A stretch of 14,868 nt of DNA, taken from NCBI GenBank assembly GCA_020425885.1, contig JAGQRA010000005.1:1-14868 (forward strand), in the 5' to 3' direction. This document shows positions 1-6,587 of the stretch, one piece after another. The notes under the pieces are model-generated. The model saw nothing but the letters and a program-made list of their open reading frames with translations, was not told where the DNA came from and did no database searches. Every line of letters begins with the position of its first letter. Position 1 is the first letter of the stretch. The position numbers and the translations under genes are program-made. The DNA comes from Planctomycetota bacterium. GTDB lineage: Bacteria; Planctomycetota; UBA1135; UBA2386.

Positions 1-690
1 CGGGTGCCGAGCCTCGTTCCCGCCGATCCGCTCGACTTCCGCCGCGGCCACAGCCGTGACGACGGCCTGCTGGCGGAGCTGAACTGGCGGCCGGGCGAGG
101 AGTGGGCGATCCGCGCCGAAGGTCGGGACTTCGGCAGCGACGGCGTGTTGGTGCACGAGCTGGTGCCGGAGCGATCGCGGCAGGCCAGCGCCAGCGTCGA
201 GTGGCAGCGCGAGCCGGCGCGGGCGACCCTGTCCGCGCGCCACCGCCACAACGACAACGAGGTCTCCGGGCATCGACTCGATTCGTATTCGATCGGGCTC
301 GACGGCGCCTTCACGGCCTTTGGCGCGACCTGGTCGGCGGGCTACACCTTCGCCCGCATCGAGACCCGGACCCGCACCAACTTCTTCTTCGATCCGGATC
401 CGAACCCGGTGCCGACCCTGGTCGGCTTCGACGGCGAGACCCACACCTGGCAGGCGGCCGCGAGCGTGACCCCCGCCGACGCCGTCAGCGCCGAGATCGG
501 CGCCGTCGTCACCAACACCGCCGGCTCCTACTCCCTGCTCTCGGTCGATCTGCGCGCCGAGCTCCGCTGGCGGTGTCTGGAGCGCGGCACCGCCGGTGTC
601 GAGTGGCGTCACATGCAGTTCGAGGACGCGGACGAGGTCGACAACTGGAACGCCGACCTGATCTTCCTGTTCTGGAGTCACGAATGGTGA
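1..690 (+). CDS. Outer-membrane beta-barrel protein, C-terminal part (5' truncated by window edge)
   Basis: The reading frame is open from the first base, so the true start lies upstream; about 229 residues are visible. The chain has the alternating polar/apolar pattern of transmembrane beta strands, for example TWSAGYTFARIET, SVDLRAELRWR and TAGVEWRHMQFED, separated by turns rich in D, N, G and P. It ends LIFLFWSHEW with a C-terminal aromatic residue, as expected for a barrel inserted by the BAM machinery. There is no plug or enzyme motif in the visible part. The paired long strands and the loop around FFFDPDPNPVP recall MtrB/PioB-type porin sheaths of extracellular electron conduits, but no cytochrome gene is in view, so that is only a guess. 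The SulP permease gene starts 49 bases downstream on the same strand. Confidence 0.6.
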   Translation, partial: RVPSLVPADPLDFRRGHSRDDGLLAELNWRPGEEWAIRAEGRDFGSDGVLVHELVPERSRQASASVEWQREPARATLSARHRHNDNEVSGHRLDSYSIGLDGAFTAFGATWSAGYTFARIETRTRTNFFFDPDPNPVPTLVGFDGETHTWQAAASVTPADAVSAEIGAVVTNTAGSYSLLSVDLRAELRWRCLERGTAGVEWRHMQFEDADEVDNWNADLIFLFWSHEW

Positions 691-739
691 TGCGGTTGCT
701 CACTTCCGAGCGACCCCATCGACGCATAGCATTGCCGCC

Positions 740-2458
740 TTGGTAAGACCATTCGCGGCCCTCGCTGCTGCCCTTCACGATGGCTACTCGTGGCGTCACC
801 TGCGCGGTGATGTCACCGCCGGCATCGTCGTCGCCATCGTCGCGCTGCCGCTGTCGATGGCGCTCGCGATCGCGGTCGGGCTGCCGCCACAGCACGGCCT
901 CTACACCGCGATCATCGCCGGCGGCGTGATCGCGCTGCTCGGTGGTTCGCGCACGCAGGTCTCGGGACCGACCGCCGCGTTCGTCGCCATCCTGCTGCCG
1001 ATCGTGCAGCTTCACGGGCTCGCCGGCTTGATGCTCGCGACCACCTTTGCGGGCGCGATGCTGGTCGGCCTCGGGCTCTTGCGCTTCGGCCGCTACATCG
1101 AACTCGTGCCGTATCCGGTGGTCACCGGCTTCACCGCCGGCATCGGTGTCACGATCGCCACCGGCCAGCTCGCCGGCTTCTCCGGCATGGAAGGGGTCGC
1201 GCCGCAGCCTCACTTCCACGAGGTGCTGGCCGAACTGTGGCGCTGCCTGCCGACGGTCGATCCGTTCGACCTCGGCCTCGGCATCGCCACCGTCGTGCTG
1301 CTCCTGCTTTCGCCGCGCCTGCTGCCGCGGTTGCCGGCGCCGCTGGTCGCGGTCACCGCGGTCGGCGTCGCCGCCTTCGCGCTCGAGCGCGCCGGGATCG
1401 CCGACATCGCCACGATCGCGGAACGGTTCTCGTACCCGTTGCCCGGCGGCGGCACCCATGCCGGCGTGCCGCCGTGGCCGCCGGTGCCGGCCTGGCCGTG
1501 GGATGCGCCCGGCCCCGGCGGCGCGCCGCTCGACCTCGACTTCCAGACCGTGAAGGAACTGCTGGTCGCGGGCATCACGATCTGCATGCTCGGCGCGATC
1601 GAGTCGCTGCTGTCGGCGGTCGTCGCCGATGGCATGACCGCGACCCGGCACGATCCCGACACCGAGCTGCTGGCGCAGGGTCTCGGCAACCTCGCGGCGC
1701 CGTTCTTCGGTGGCTTCGCGGCGACCGGGGCCATCGCCCGCACCGCCACCAACATCAAGAGCGGTGCCCGCACGCCGGTCGCGGCGTTCGTGCACGCAGC
1801 ATGTCTGCTGGTGATGACGATGACGCTCGCGCCGCTGCTCGGCGCGTTGCCGATCGCGGCGATGAGCGGGCTCCTGCTGGTCATCGCCGTGCGCATGGCC
1901 GACGTCCGCCACGTCGCCCGCGTGCTGCGGGTCGCGCCGCGTGCCGACAAGGGCGTGCTCCTGACCTGCATGCTGTTGACGGTGGCGTTCGACATGGTCG
2001 TCGGCGTCGCCACCGGCATGGTGTTGGCGTCGCTGTTGTTCCTGCGGCGCATGGCACGCCTGACCGGCGTCCGACTGGTGCTGCCGGAGCACGCCGGGCC
2101 CGGCCTCGACCTGCCGCCGAACGTCTCGGTCTACGCGATCGAGGGGCCGCTGTTCTTCGGCGCCGCCGAGCGTGCGATGCGTGTGCTGCATTCGATCGGC
2201 CAGAGCGGCATGGTCGTCGTGCTGGACCTGCGCGGCGTGCAGACGATCGACGCGACCGGCCTCGTCAACCTGCAGTCGGTGATCGAGCGGCTCGGCGCGA
2301 GCCGGGCCCATACCGTGCTGACCGGGCTGCAGCAGGAGGTCGCGAACACGGTGTCGCGCGCCGGCATCGCCGGCGACGAGCAGCTGCTGTTCGTGCGCAA
2401 GGAACTGCGCGATGGACTCGAACTCGCCCGGCGCCTCGCCGCCGGACCGTCGGGGTGA
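740..2458 (+). CDS. SulP family anion permease with C-terminal STAS domain
   Basis: This 572-residue inner-membrane transporter has the normal length and order of the SLC26/SulP family: a membrane domain of many hydrophobic helices (about residues 22-435) followed by a cytoplasmic STAS domain (about 455-560). The family signature is visible as LPPQHGLY (48-55) and GGSRTQVSGPTAAF (68-81). The STAS core has VVVLDLRGVQTIDATGL, with D504 and T506 at the conserved D-x-[S/T]-G phosphorylation-loop position. Family members carry sulfate, bicarbonate, C4-dicarboxylates or other anions, usually with H+ or Na+; the substrate cannot be read from the sequence. The start is set at TTG, the only plausible start before the conserved N-terminal DVTAGIVVAIVALP segment; no clear Shine-Dalgarno motif precedes it. 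No carbonic anhydrase or sulfate-assimilation gene is adjacent to hint at the substrate. Confidence 0.93.
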   Translation: MVRPFAALAAALHDGYSWRHLRGDVTAGIVVAIVALPLSMALAIAVGLPPQHGLYTAIIAGGVIALLGGSRTQVSGPTAAFVAILLPIVQLHGLAGLMLATTFAGAMLVGLGLLRFGRYIELVPYPVVTGFTAGIGVTIATGQLAGFSGMEGVAPQPHFHEVLAELWRCLPTVDPFDLGLGIATVVLLLLSPRLLPRLPAPLVAVTAVGVAAFALERAGIADIATIAERFSYPLPGGGTHAGVPPWPPVPAWPWDAPGPGGAPLDLDFQTVKELLVAGITICMLGAIESLLSAVVADGMTATRHDPDTELLAQGLGNLAAPFFGGFAATGAIARTATNIKSGARTPVAAFVHAACLLVMTMTLAPLLGALPIAAMSGLLLVIAVRMADVRHVARVLRVAPRADKGVLLTCMLLTVAFDMVVGVATGMVLASLLFLRRMARLTGVRLVLPEHAGPGLDLPPNVSVYAIEGPLFFGAAERAMRVLHSIGQSGMVVVLDLRGVQTIDATGLVNLQSVIERLGASRAHTVLTGLQQEVANTVSRAGIAGDEQLLFVRKELRDGLELARRLAAGPSG

Positions 2459-2589
2459 TCGTGTCGGCCGCTACCGGTTCGGCTGCCGAGCGCGGTTCGA
2501 GCGCGATGGAGCCCGCACTTACCCGCGGCAAGCCGCCGTGCGACAATGCCGGAGCCTGCCGCGGCTGCTGGCCGCAGGGCAGGATGAAC

Positions 2590-2594
2590 GGAGG
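2590..2594 (+). promoter_or_regulatory. Shine-Dalgarno site of the M15-like gene
   Basis: GGAGG lies 5 bases before the ATG at 2600. It is the clearest ribosome binding site in the window and fixes the start of the downstream gene. Confidence 0.75.
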
Positions 2595-2599
2595 CTCGG

Positions 2600-3067
2600 A
2601 TGGGAATCAAAGAAGACGCGACCAAGGCACTGGACGAGTTCGAGACGGCCAACCCGGCCCTCGCGGGCAAGGCCTACCTGACCTCGGGCTCGCGCACGTG
2701 GCAGGAGCAGCTCGACATCATCCTCGACCCCAAGCGCAAGGCGAACTACCCCAACATCAAGAAGCGTTTCACGACCAAGTTCTCGCTCGACCGGCTGCCC
2801 CAGGCACGCAAGGACCTGACCAAAGAGCAACTCGCCTGGTGGAAGGCGGCGATCATGAAGCAGGCCGGCAAGTCGCCGGGCTTCCCTCACGTCGGCGGCA
2901 AGGCGCAGGACATCTCGGTGAAGCAGCTCGACAAGAAGGCCAAGGCGGATTTCAAGAAGATCCTCGACGACAACAAGGTCAAGGTGCTGATGGAGTTCGT
3001 GACCTCGAAGGACTCGCAGTACGGAGTGTCGATCGGCAAAGCCAACGTCTTCCACGTCTACAAGTAG
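2600..3067 (+). CDS. M15-like (DD-peptidase/endolysin fold) metallopeptidase domain protein
   Basis: A single-domain protein of 155 residues, Lys-rich, with no signal peptide or membrane helix. The fold assignment rests on three ordered motifs of the M15 / D-Ala-D-Ala metallopeptidase group: TSGSRTWQEQ (R32, Q37), like the substrate-binding SGxRxxxxQ; PHVGGKAQDI, an exact HxxGxAxD zinc motif (H97, D104); and FHVYK at the C terminus, supplying the third zinc ligand H152. The sequence YGVSIGKANVFHVYK resembles the end of the Peptidase_M15_3 type (GxGxY...FVHvD). In VanX/VanY-like enzymes and T5 endolysin an acid stands three residues before the last His; here that place is N149, and E132 is the nearest acid. 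Such enzymes cut peptidoglycan stem peptides, but without an export signal its target is unclear. A weak promoter-like pair (TTACCC 2519, GACAAT 2542, 17-base spacer) lies upstream. A hairpin repeat begins 9 bases after the stop. Confidence 0.72.
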   Translation: MGIKEDATKALDEFETANPALAGKAYLTSGSRTWQEQLDIILDPKRKANYPNIKKRFTTKFSLDRLPQARKDLTKEQLAWWKAAIMKQAGKSPGFPHVGGKAQDISVKQLDKKAKADFKKILDDNKVKVLMEFVTSKDSQYGVSIGKANVFHVYK

Positions 3068-3076
3068 GCGTGACAA

Positions 3077-3122
3077 CGGTGCCGGGACCAGATCGTACAG
3101 GTGGGTTTTGGTCCTGGCACCG
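3077..3122. repeat. Hairpin repeat, copy A
   Basis: This is an inverted repeat with 13-base arms: CGGTGCCGGGACC (3077-3089) pairs with GGTCCTGGCACCG (3110-3122), with one G-T wobble, around a 20-base loop. Copy B shares both 12-base core arms exactly and 16 of the 20 loop bases. The repeat begins 9 bases after the stop codon of the M15-like gene. No T-run follows the stem, so it does not look like a standard intrinsic terminator. It may be a REP-like dispersed element or a 3'-end stabiliser. Confidence 0.85.
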
Positions 3123-3162
3123 GGGTGTTACTCCGAGGTGCGCGCGCGCTACCTGCAACACG

Positions 3163-4302
3163 ATGAGCATCCCCGGATCAGCACTCCTTCTCGCCGCGCT
3201 CGCGGCTCATGCCGCCGCGCAGACCTTCGTCGTCGACATCAACAACGGCCCTGGGACCGACTTCGTCGAGATCGCCGCCGCCGTCGCCGCGGTGCCGGAT
3301 GGTGCCGTGCTCCAGGTCCGGCCCGGGACCTACGGCTCGTTCCAGATCCGCGCCAAGAGTCTGTCGGTGGTGGGCGGGCCCGGGGTCTACGTCAGCGGCA
3401 GCTTCTTCCAGCTGACCGCGATCGAGATCCTCGACATCGCCAGCCATCAATCGGTCAGCATCCGCGATGTCGGCCTGGCCGCGCTCCTCGGTCTGCCGCG
3501 CGTCGGCCTGCGCGATTGCGACGGCACCGTCGTCCTCGACGCCTTCCACGTCATGCCGGATACCGTGGCCGCGATCGGCGGCCGACTGGTCGTTTCTGGC
3601 TGCCAGCAGGTGATCGTGCACGAGTCGCACATCGCGGCCCGCACGTTGGTGGAGAGCACCATCGAGGCCTACGGCAGCAACGTCGTGCTCGACGACTGCG
3701 TGCTCGGCACGACCTCCGCCTGCATCCGTCAGGGCGGCGGTCGCGTTCAGGTCAAGCACTGCCGGTTGGAGCGCGAGAGCGGCGTGTTCTCGACCGGCGC
3801 CGCGCTGATGGTCCTCGCCGGCGGTGAGCTGCTGCTGCACGGCGACACCGTCCTCGATGGCGCCAATGTCGCCTCGGTCACTGCCGGCGCCGGAACGGGC
3901 ACGATCGTGCTCGACCCGAGCACGGTCCTGCAGGGACTCGCGAGCCCAGCGTTCGACCCGAACCTGACGCTGGCGAACCGTTCGATCCCGCGCCTCGATG
4001 CCTCTACCCAGGCCCGCGGCGGCGCCGCGTCCGCGACCTTGGCGGTGCCGGCCGCCGGTGTCGGTTTCCTCCATGTCGGCTTCGCGACGAGTCCCGTCGT
4101 CCTGCCCGGCATCGTCGATCCGATCTGGTTGGCGATGCCGGCCGCGCTGCATGCCGTCGGCGGCTCGCCCGCGGTTGCCGGCGGCTACAGCGTGCCCAAC
4201 GCACCCTGGGTGCTCGGCGTCACGGTCGCCTGGCAGGGCATCGTGCTCGATCGGAACGGTGGGCTCGCGGCCAGCAACCCGGCTGCCTACATCCACCACT
4301 GA
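3163..4302 (+). CDS. Secreted right-handed parallel beta-helix protein with planctomycete-style C-terminal module
   Basis: A 379-residue exported protein. Residues 1-20 form a short signal peptide (LLLAALAAHAAAQ, cleavage likely around AAA/Q). The mature part starts with TFVVDINNGPGTDF and then DGAVLQVRPGTYGSF, the typical opening of proteins that model as right-handed beta-helices (pectate-lyase-like or NosD-like). Short strands with stacked V, I and L and turns at N, D and G continue to about residue 250, for example LVVSGCQQVIVHESHI and VQVKHCRLERESG. The last hundred residues are different: PIWLAMPAALHAVGG, then YSVPNAPWVLGVTVAWQ and a final SNP motif. I recall a similar C-terminal module on many secreted proteins of high-GC planctomycetes. 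No catalytic triad is evident, so a surface or adhesive role is as likely as polysaccharide cleavage. The ATG is chosen because it precedes the signal peptide directly; no good ribosome site is seen. Hairpin repeats flank the gene. Confidence 0.82.
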   Translation: MSIPGSALLLAALAAHAAAQTFVVDINNGPGTDFVEIAAAVAAVPDGAVLQVRPGTYGSFQIRAKSLSVVGGPGVYVSGSFFQLTAIEILDIASHQSVSIRDVGLAALLGLPRVGLRDCDGTVVLDAFHVMPDTVAAIGGRLVVSGCQQVIVHESHIAARTLVESTIEAYGSNVVLDDCVLGTTSACIRQGGGRVQVKHCRLERESGVFSTGAALMVLAGGELLLHGDTVLDGANVASVTAGAGTGTIVLDPSTVLQGLASPAFDPNLTLANRSIPRLDASTQARGGAASATLAVPAAGVGFLHVGFATSPVVLPGIVDPIWLAMPAALHAVGGSPAVAGGYSVPNAPWVLGVTVAWQGIVLDRNGGLAASNPAAYIHH

Positions 4303-4308
4303 TGCGAA

Positions 4309-4362
4309 CGTACGGTGCCGGGACCAGATCGCACAGGTGGCATTCGGTCCTGGCACCGTACG
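4309..4362. repeat. Hairpin repeat, copy B
   Basis: This is the second copy of the repeat, with a longer 17-base stem. Arm CGTACGGTGCCGGGACC (4309-4325) pairs with GGTCCTGGCACCGTACG (4346-4362) with the same single G-T wobble, around a 20-base loop that differs from copy A at four positions. It starts 6 bases after the beta-helix gene's stop codon and fills almost the whole gap to the next gene. There is no T-run. The extra 4 base pairs at the stem base are absent from copy A. Confidence 0.87.
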
Positions 4363-5004
4363 ATGACGAGGATGCCGCCGCAGACACTCCCGGTCGCCGG
4401 AACGCCGCAGGGTATGCGCCGCCAGCGAGCGGTTGCATGGCTCGTCGCCTGGTTGCTGATCGCCGTCGCGTTCTCCGCGGTCGGCGGTCTGCGCTGGCTG
4501 CCGCCGCCGTTTCCGCAGCTGGTGCTGGCGGCCCTGGTGGCGCTGCAACTGGTCCTGCTGCGGTGGTCGCCGAGCGTGCGAACGTTCGCGGATCGAGTGC
4601 CGGTGGCGGCGATTCTCGGGCTCCACCTCGGGCGGTTCGTCGGCGGCTACTTCTTGTGGCTCTACGACCGCGGCGAGCTGCCGTTCGACTTCGCGGTTCT
4701 CGGCGGCATCGGTGACATCGTCGTGGCGGCCGGCGCGCTCGCGCTGCTCGCGGTGCATCGCGGAAGCCCGCCGGTCCACTCCCGCTCGCTGCAGATATGG
4801 AACGCGATCGGCCTCGTCGACATCGTCTTCGTCGTCGTCGCCGCCGCACGCAATGCGCTCGCGGCGAGCGAGACCATGGCCCCGTTGCTGCGCCTGCCGC
4901 TGGCGCTGCTGCCGACCTGGTTGGTGCCGTTGATCATCGCCAGCCATCTGCTGCTGATCCTGCGCGGACTGGGGCAGCTCGGACGCAGACCGGCCTCGAC
5001 CTGA
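4363..5004 (+). CDS. Six-helix integral membrane protein of unknown function
   Basis: About 213 residues with six strongly hydrophobic segments: AVAWLVAWLLIAVAFSAVGG, FPQLVLAALVALQLVLL, VPVAAILGLHLGRFVGGYF, FAVLGGIGDIVVAAGALALL, WNAIGLVDIVFVVVAAA and LPTWLVPLIIASHLLLIL. Short charged loops and an Arg-rich C terminus suggest an inner-membrane location. Polar residues inside or near helices (H and R in LGLHLGRFVGGYFLWLYDRGELP, D in GGIGDI and GLVDI) could line a channel or active site. I do not recognise a named family. The start is uncertain: ATG 4363 directly abuts the hairpin, ATG 4372 is preceded by GAGG with no spacing, and ATG 4414 would also keep every helix. The frame is open through the hairpin to ATG 4315 as well, but that start would place the repeat inside the coding region and is unlikely. 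Confidence 0.7.
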   Translation: MTRMPPQTLPVAGTPQGMRRQRAVAWLVAWLLIAVAFSAVGGLRWLPPPFPQLVLAALVALQLVLLRWSPSVRTFADRVPVAAILGLHLGRFVGGYFLWLYDRGELPFDFAVLGGIGDIVVAAGALALLAVHRGSPPVHSRSLQIWNAIGLVDIVFVVVAAARNALAASETMAPLLRLPLALLPTWLVPLIIASHLLLILRGLGQLGRRPAST

Positions 5005-5084
5005 AGGCTGTGGGGCAATCACCGCACCGCGGATCGTGGTGAGCGAGACTGGCCCCCTCGCGTCGTTGCTGGGATAACTGCCCC

Positions 5085-6587
5085 ATGCCGCACGCCGCCT
5101 ACGAGGCCCTCCTCACCCGACAGCGCGAGGCCTTCCTGCTCGGCGCCACCTCGGCCCTGCTCGGTTGGGATCAGGAGACCTACATGCCGCGCGGTGCCGG
5201 GGCGATACGGGCCGATCAGCTCGCCCTGCTGGCGCGCCTCCATCACGAACGCGCCACCGACCTGCGGGTCGGCGATCTGCTCTCGGCCTGCGAGGACGAT
5301 CCCGATTGCCTCGCCGATCCCGATCGCGCGGCCAACGTCCGCGAACTGCGACGCGACTTCGATCGGGCGACGAAGCTGCCCGAGGCCCTGGTCGGCGAGC
5401 TGGCCGAGGTCGAGAGCCGGGCGCAACAGGCCTGGGCCGAGGCGCGTCGGAACTCGGACTTCGGAGCCTTCCGGCCCTGGCTCGAACGCATGGTCGCGCT
5501 GCAGCAGCGCAAGGCAGATTGCCTCGCCGCCGCCGGCACCTCGCGTTGGGATGCGCTCGCGGACCTCTACGAACCCGGCATGCGCGCCGCCGACCTGACG
5601 GCCCTGTTCGGGCCGTTGCGCCAACGCCTGGTCGAACTGCGGCAGCGACTCGATCGCGGCACCCGGCCCGACGACACCTTCGTGCGCGCCGAGATCGACG
5701 AGTCGCGCCAGGAGGCGTTCGTGCGCCGCGTCGTCACCGCGATGGGCTTCGACTTCGATCGCGGCCGCATCGACCGCAGCGCGCATCCGTTCTGCACCGG
5801 CACCGGTGGCGACGTCCGGCTGACGACGCGCTTCCACAGGGACAACGTGCTCGACGCCCTCGGCTCGACGATGCACGAGGCCGGGCACGGTCTCTACGAG
5901 CAGGGGCTGGCGCCGGAGCATCTCGGCAGTCCGCTCGGCGAGGCGGTGTCGCTCGGCATCCACGAGAGCCAGAGTCGTTTGTGGGAGAACCACGTCGGCC
6001 GCAGTCGGGCCTTCTGGCAATGGTGCTGGCCGCTGGCCGGCGAACATCTCGGCCCCGCCTGCGCCGGACAATCGGCGGCGACCGCCTTCGCGGCCGCCAA
6101 TCTCGTGCAGCCGAGCCTGATCCGCGTCGAGGCCGACGAGGCGACCTACGACCTGCACGTCATGGTTCGGTTCGAGCTCGAGCAGGCGTTGATCGCCGGC
6201 GACCTCGCCGTCGCCGATCTGCCCGAGCGTTGGAACGCGCTCTACCGCGACTACCTCGGCGTCGAGGTCCCCGACGACCGCCGCGGCTGCCTGCAGGACG
6301 TGCACTGGTCGTGCGGCCTGTTCGGCTACTTCCCGACCTACACCCTCGGCAACCTCTACGCCGCGCAGCTCGCCGCCGCCGCCGATCGCGCGCTCGGCGG
6401 CCTTGCGCCATTGTTGGCGAAGGGCGAGTTCGCGCCGCTGCGCGAGTGGTTGCGCGAAGCGGTACACCGCCACGGTCGCCGGTTGTCGCCCGGTGATCTC
6501 TGCTTGCAGGCAACCGGCGCGCCGTTGTCGAGCGCGCCGTTCTTCACCTACCTCGAGAGCAAGCTCGCGGAGGCATACCAGCTGTGA
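5085..6587 (+). CDS. M32 family metallocarboxypeptidase (carboxypeptidase Taq type)
   Basis: A cytoplasmic zinc carboxypeptidase of 500 residues, the usual length of the M32 family, which removes C-terminal amino acids one at a time with broad specificity. Family marks appear in order: LGWDQETYMP near the N terminus (family LxWDxxTxMP), DVRLTTR, the zinc site HEAGH (H264, E265, H268), and HESQSRLWEN carrying the third zinc ligand E294. The C-terminal part also fits the family (DVHWSCGLFGYFPTYTLGNLYAAQ, where the family pattern is DxHWxxGxFGYFPTYxLGxxxAAQ). There is no signal peptide. The ATG is supported by the conserved N-terminal YEALLTRQREAFLLG region directly after it; only a weak GGGA stands 10 bases upstream. 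Its stop overlaps the start of the GH2-like gene by 4 bases, suggesting coupled translation even though one product is cytoplasmic and the other exported. Confidence 0.96.
   Translation: MPHAAYEALLTRQREAFLLGATSALLGWDQETYMPRGAGAIRADQLALLARLHHERATDLRVGDLLSACEDDPDCLADPDRAANVRELRRDFDRATKLPEALVGELAEVESRAQQAWAEARRNSDFGAFRPWLERMVALQQRKADCLAAAGTSRWDALADLYEPGMRAADLTALFGPLRQRLVELRQRLDRGTRPDDTFVRAEIDESRQEAFVRRVVTAMGFDFDRGRIDRSAHPFCTGTGGDVRLTTRFHRDNVLDALGSTMHEAGHGLYEQGLAPEHLGSPLGEAVSLGIHESQSRLWENHVGRSRAFWQWCWPLAGEHLGPACAGQSAATAFAAANLVQPSLIRVEADEATYDLHVMVRFELEQALIAGDLAVADLPERWNALYRDYLGVEVPDDRRGCLQDVHWSCGLFGYFPTYTLGNLYAAQLAAAADRALGGLAPLLAKGEFAPLREWLREAVHRHGRRLSPGDLCLQATGAPLSSAPFFTYLESKLAEAYQL

Noticed and set aside
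3077..3122. Rho-independent terminator
   Set aside because: The stem is strong but the loop is 20 bases long and no T-run follows on either strand; the same holds for copy B.
1237..4302. A single 1021-codon open frame on the plus strand
   Set aside because: It runs out of frame through the SulP and M15-like genes; only the part from ATG 3163 has a signal peptide and protein-like composition.
3077..4362. Integron attC sites
   Set aside because: The hairpins follow stop codons but show no GTTRRRY core or bulged attC pattern, and no integrase is present.
5025..5045. Possible TCACC/GGTGA hairpin before the peptidase gene
   Set aside because: A five-base stem with a loop of about eleven bases and no conserved partner; not distinguishable from chance.
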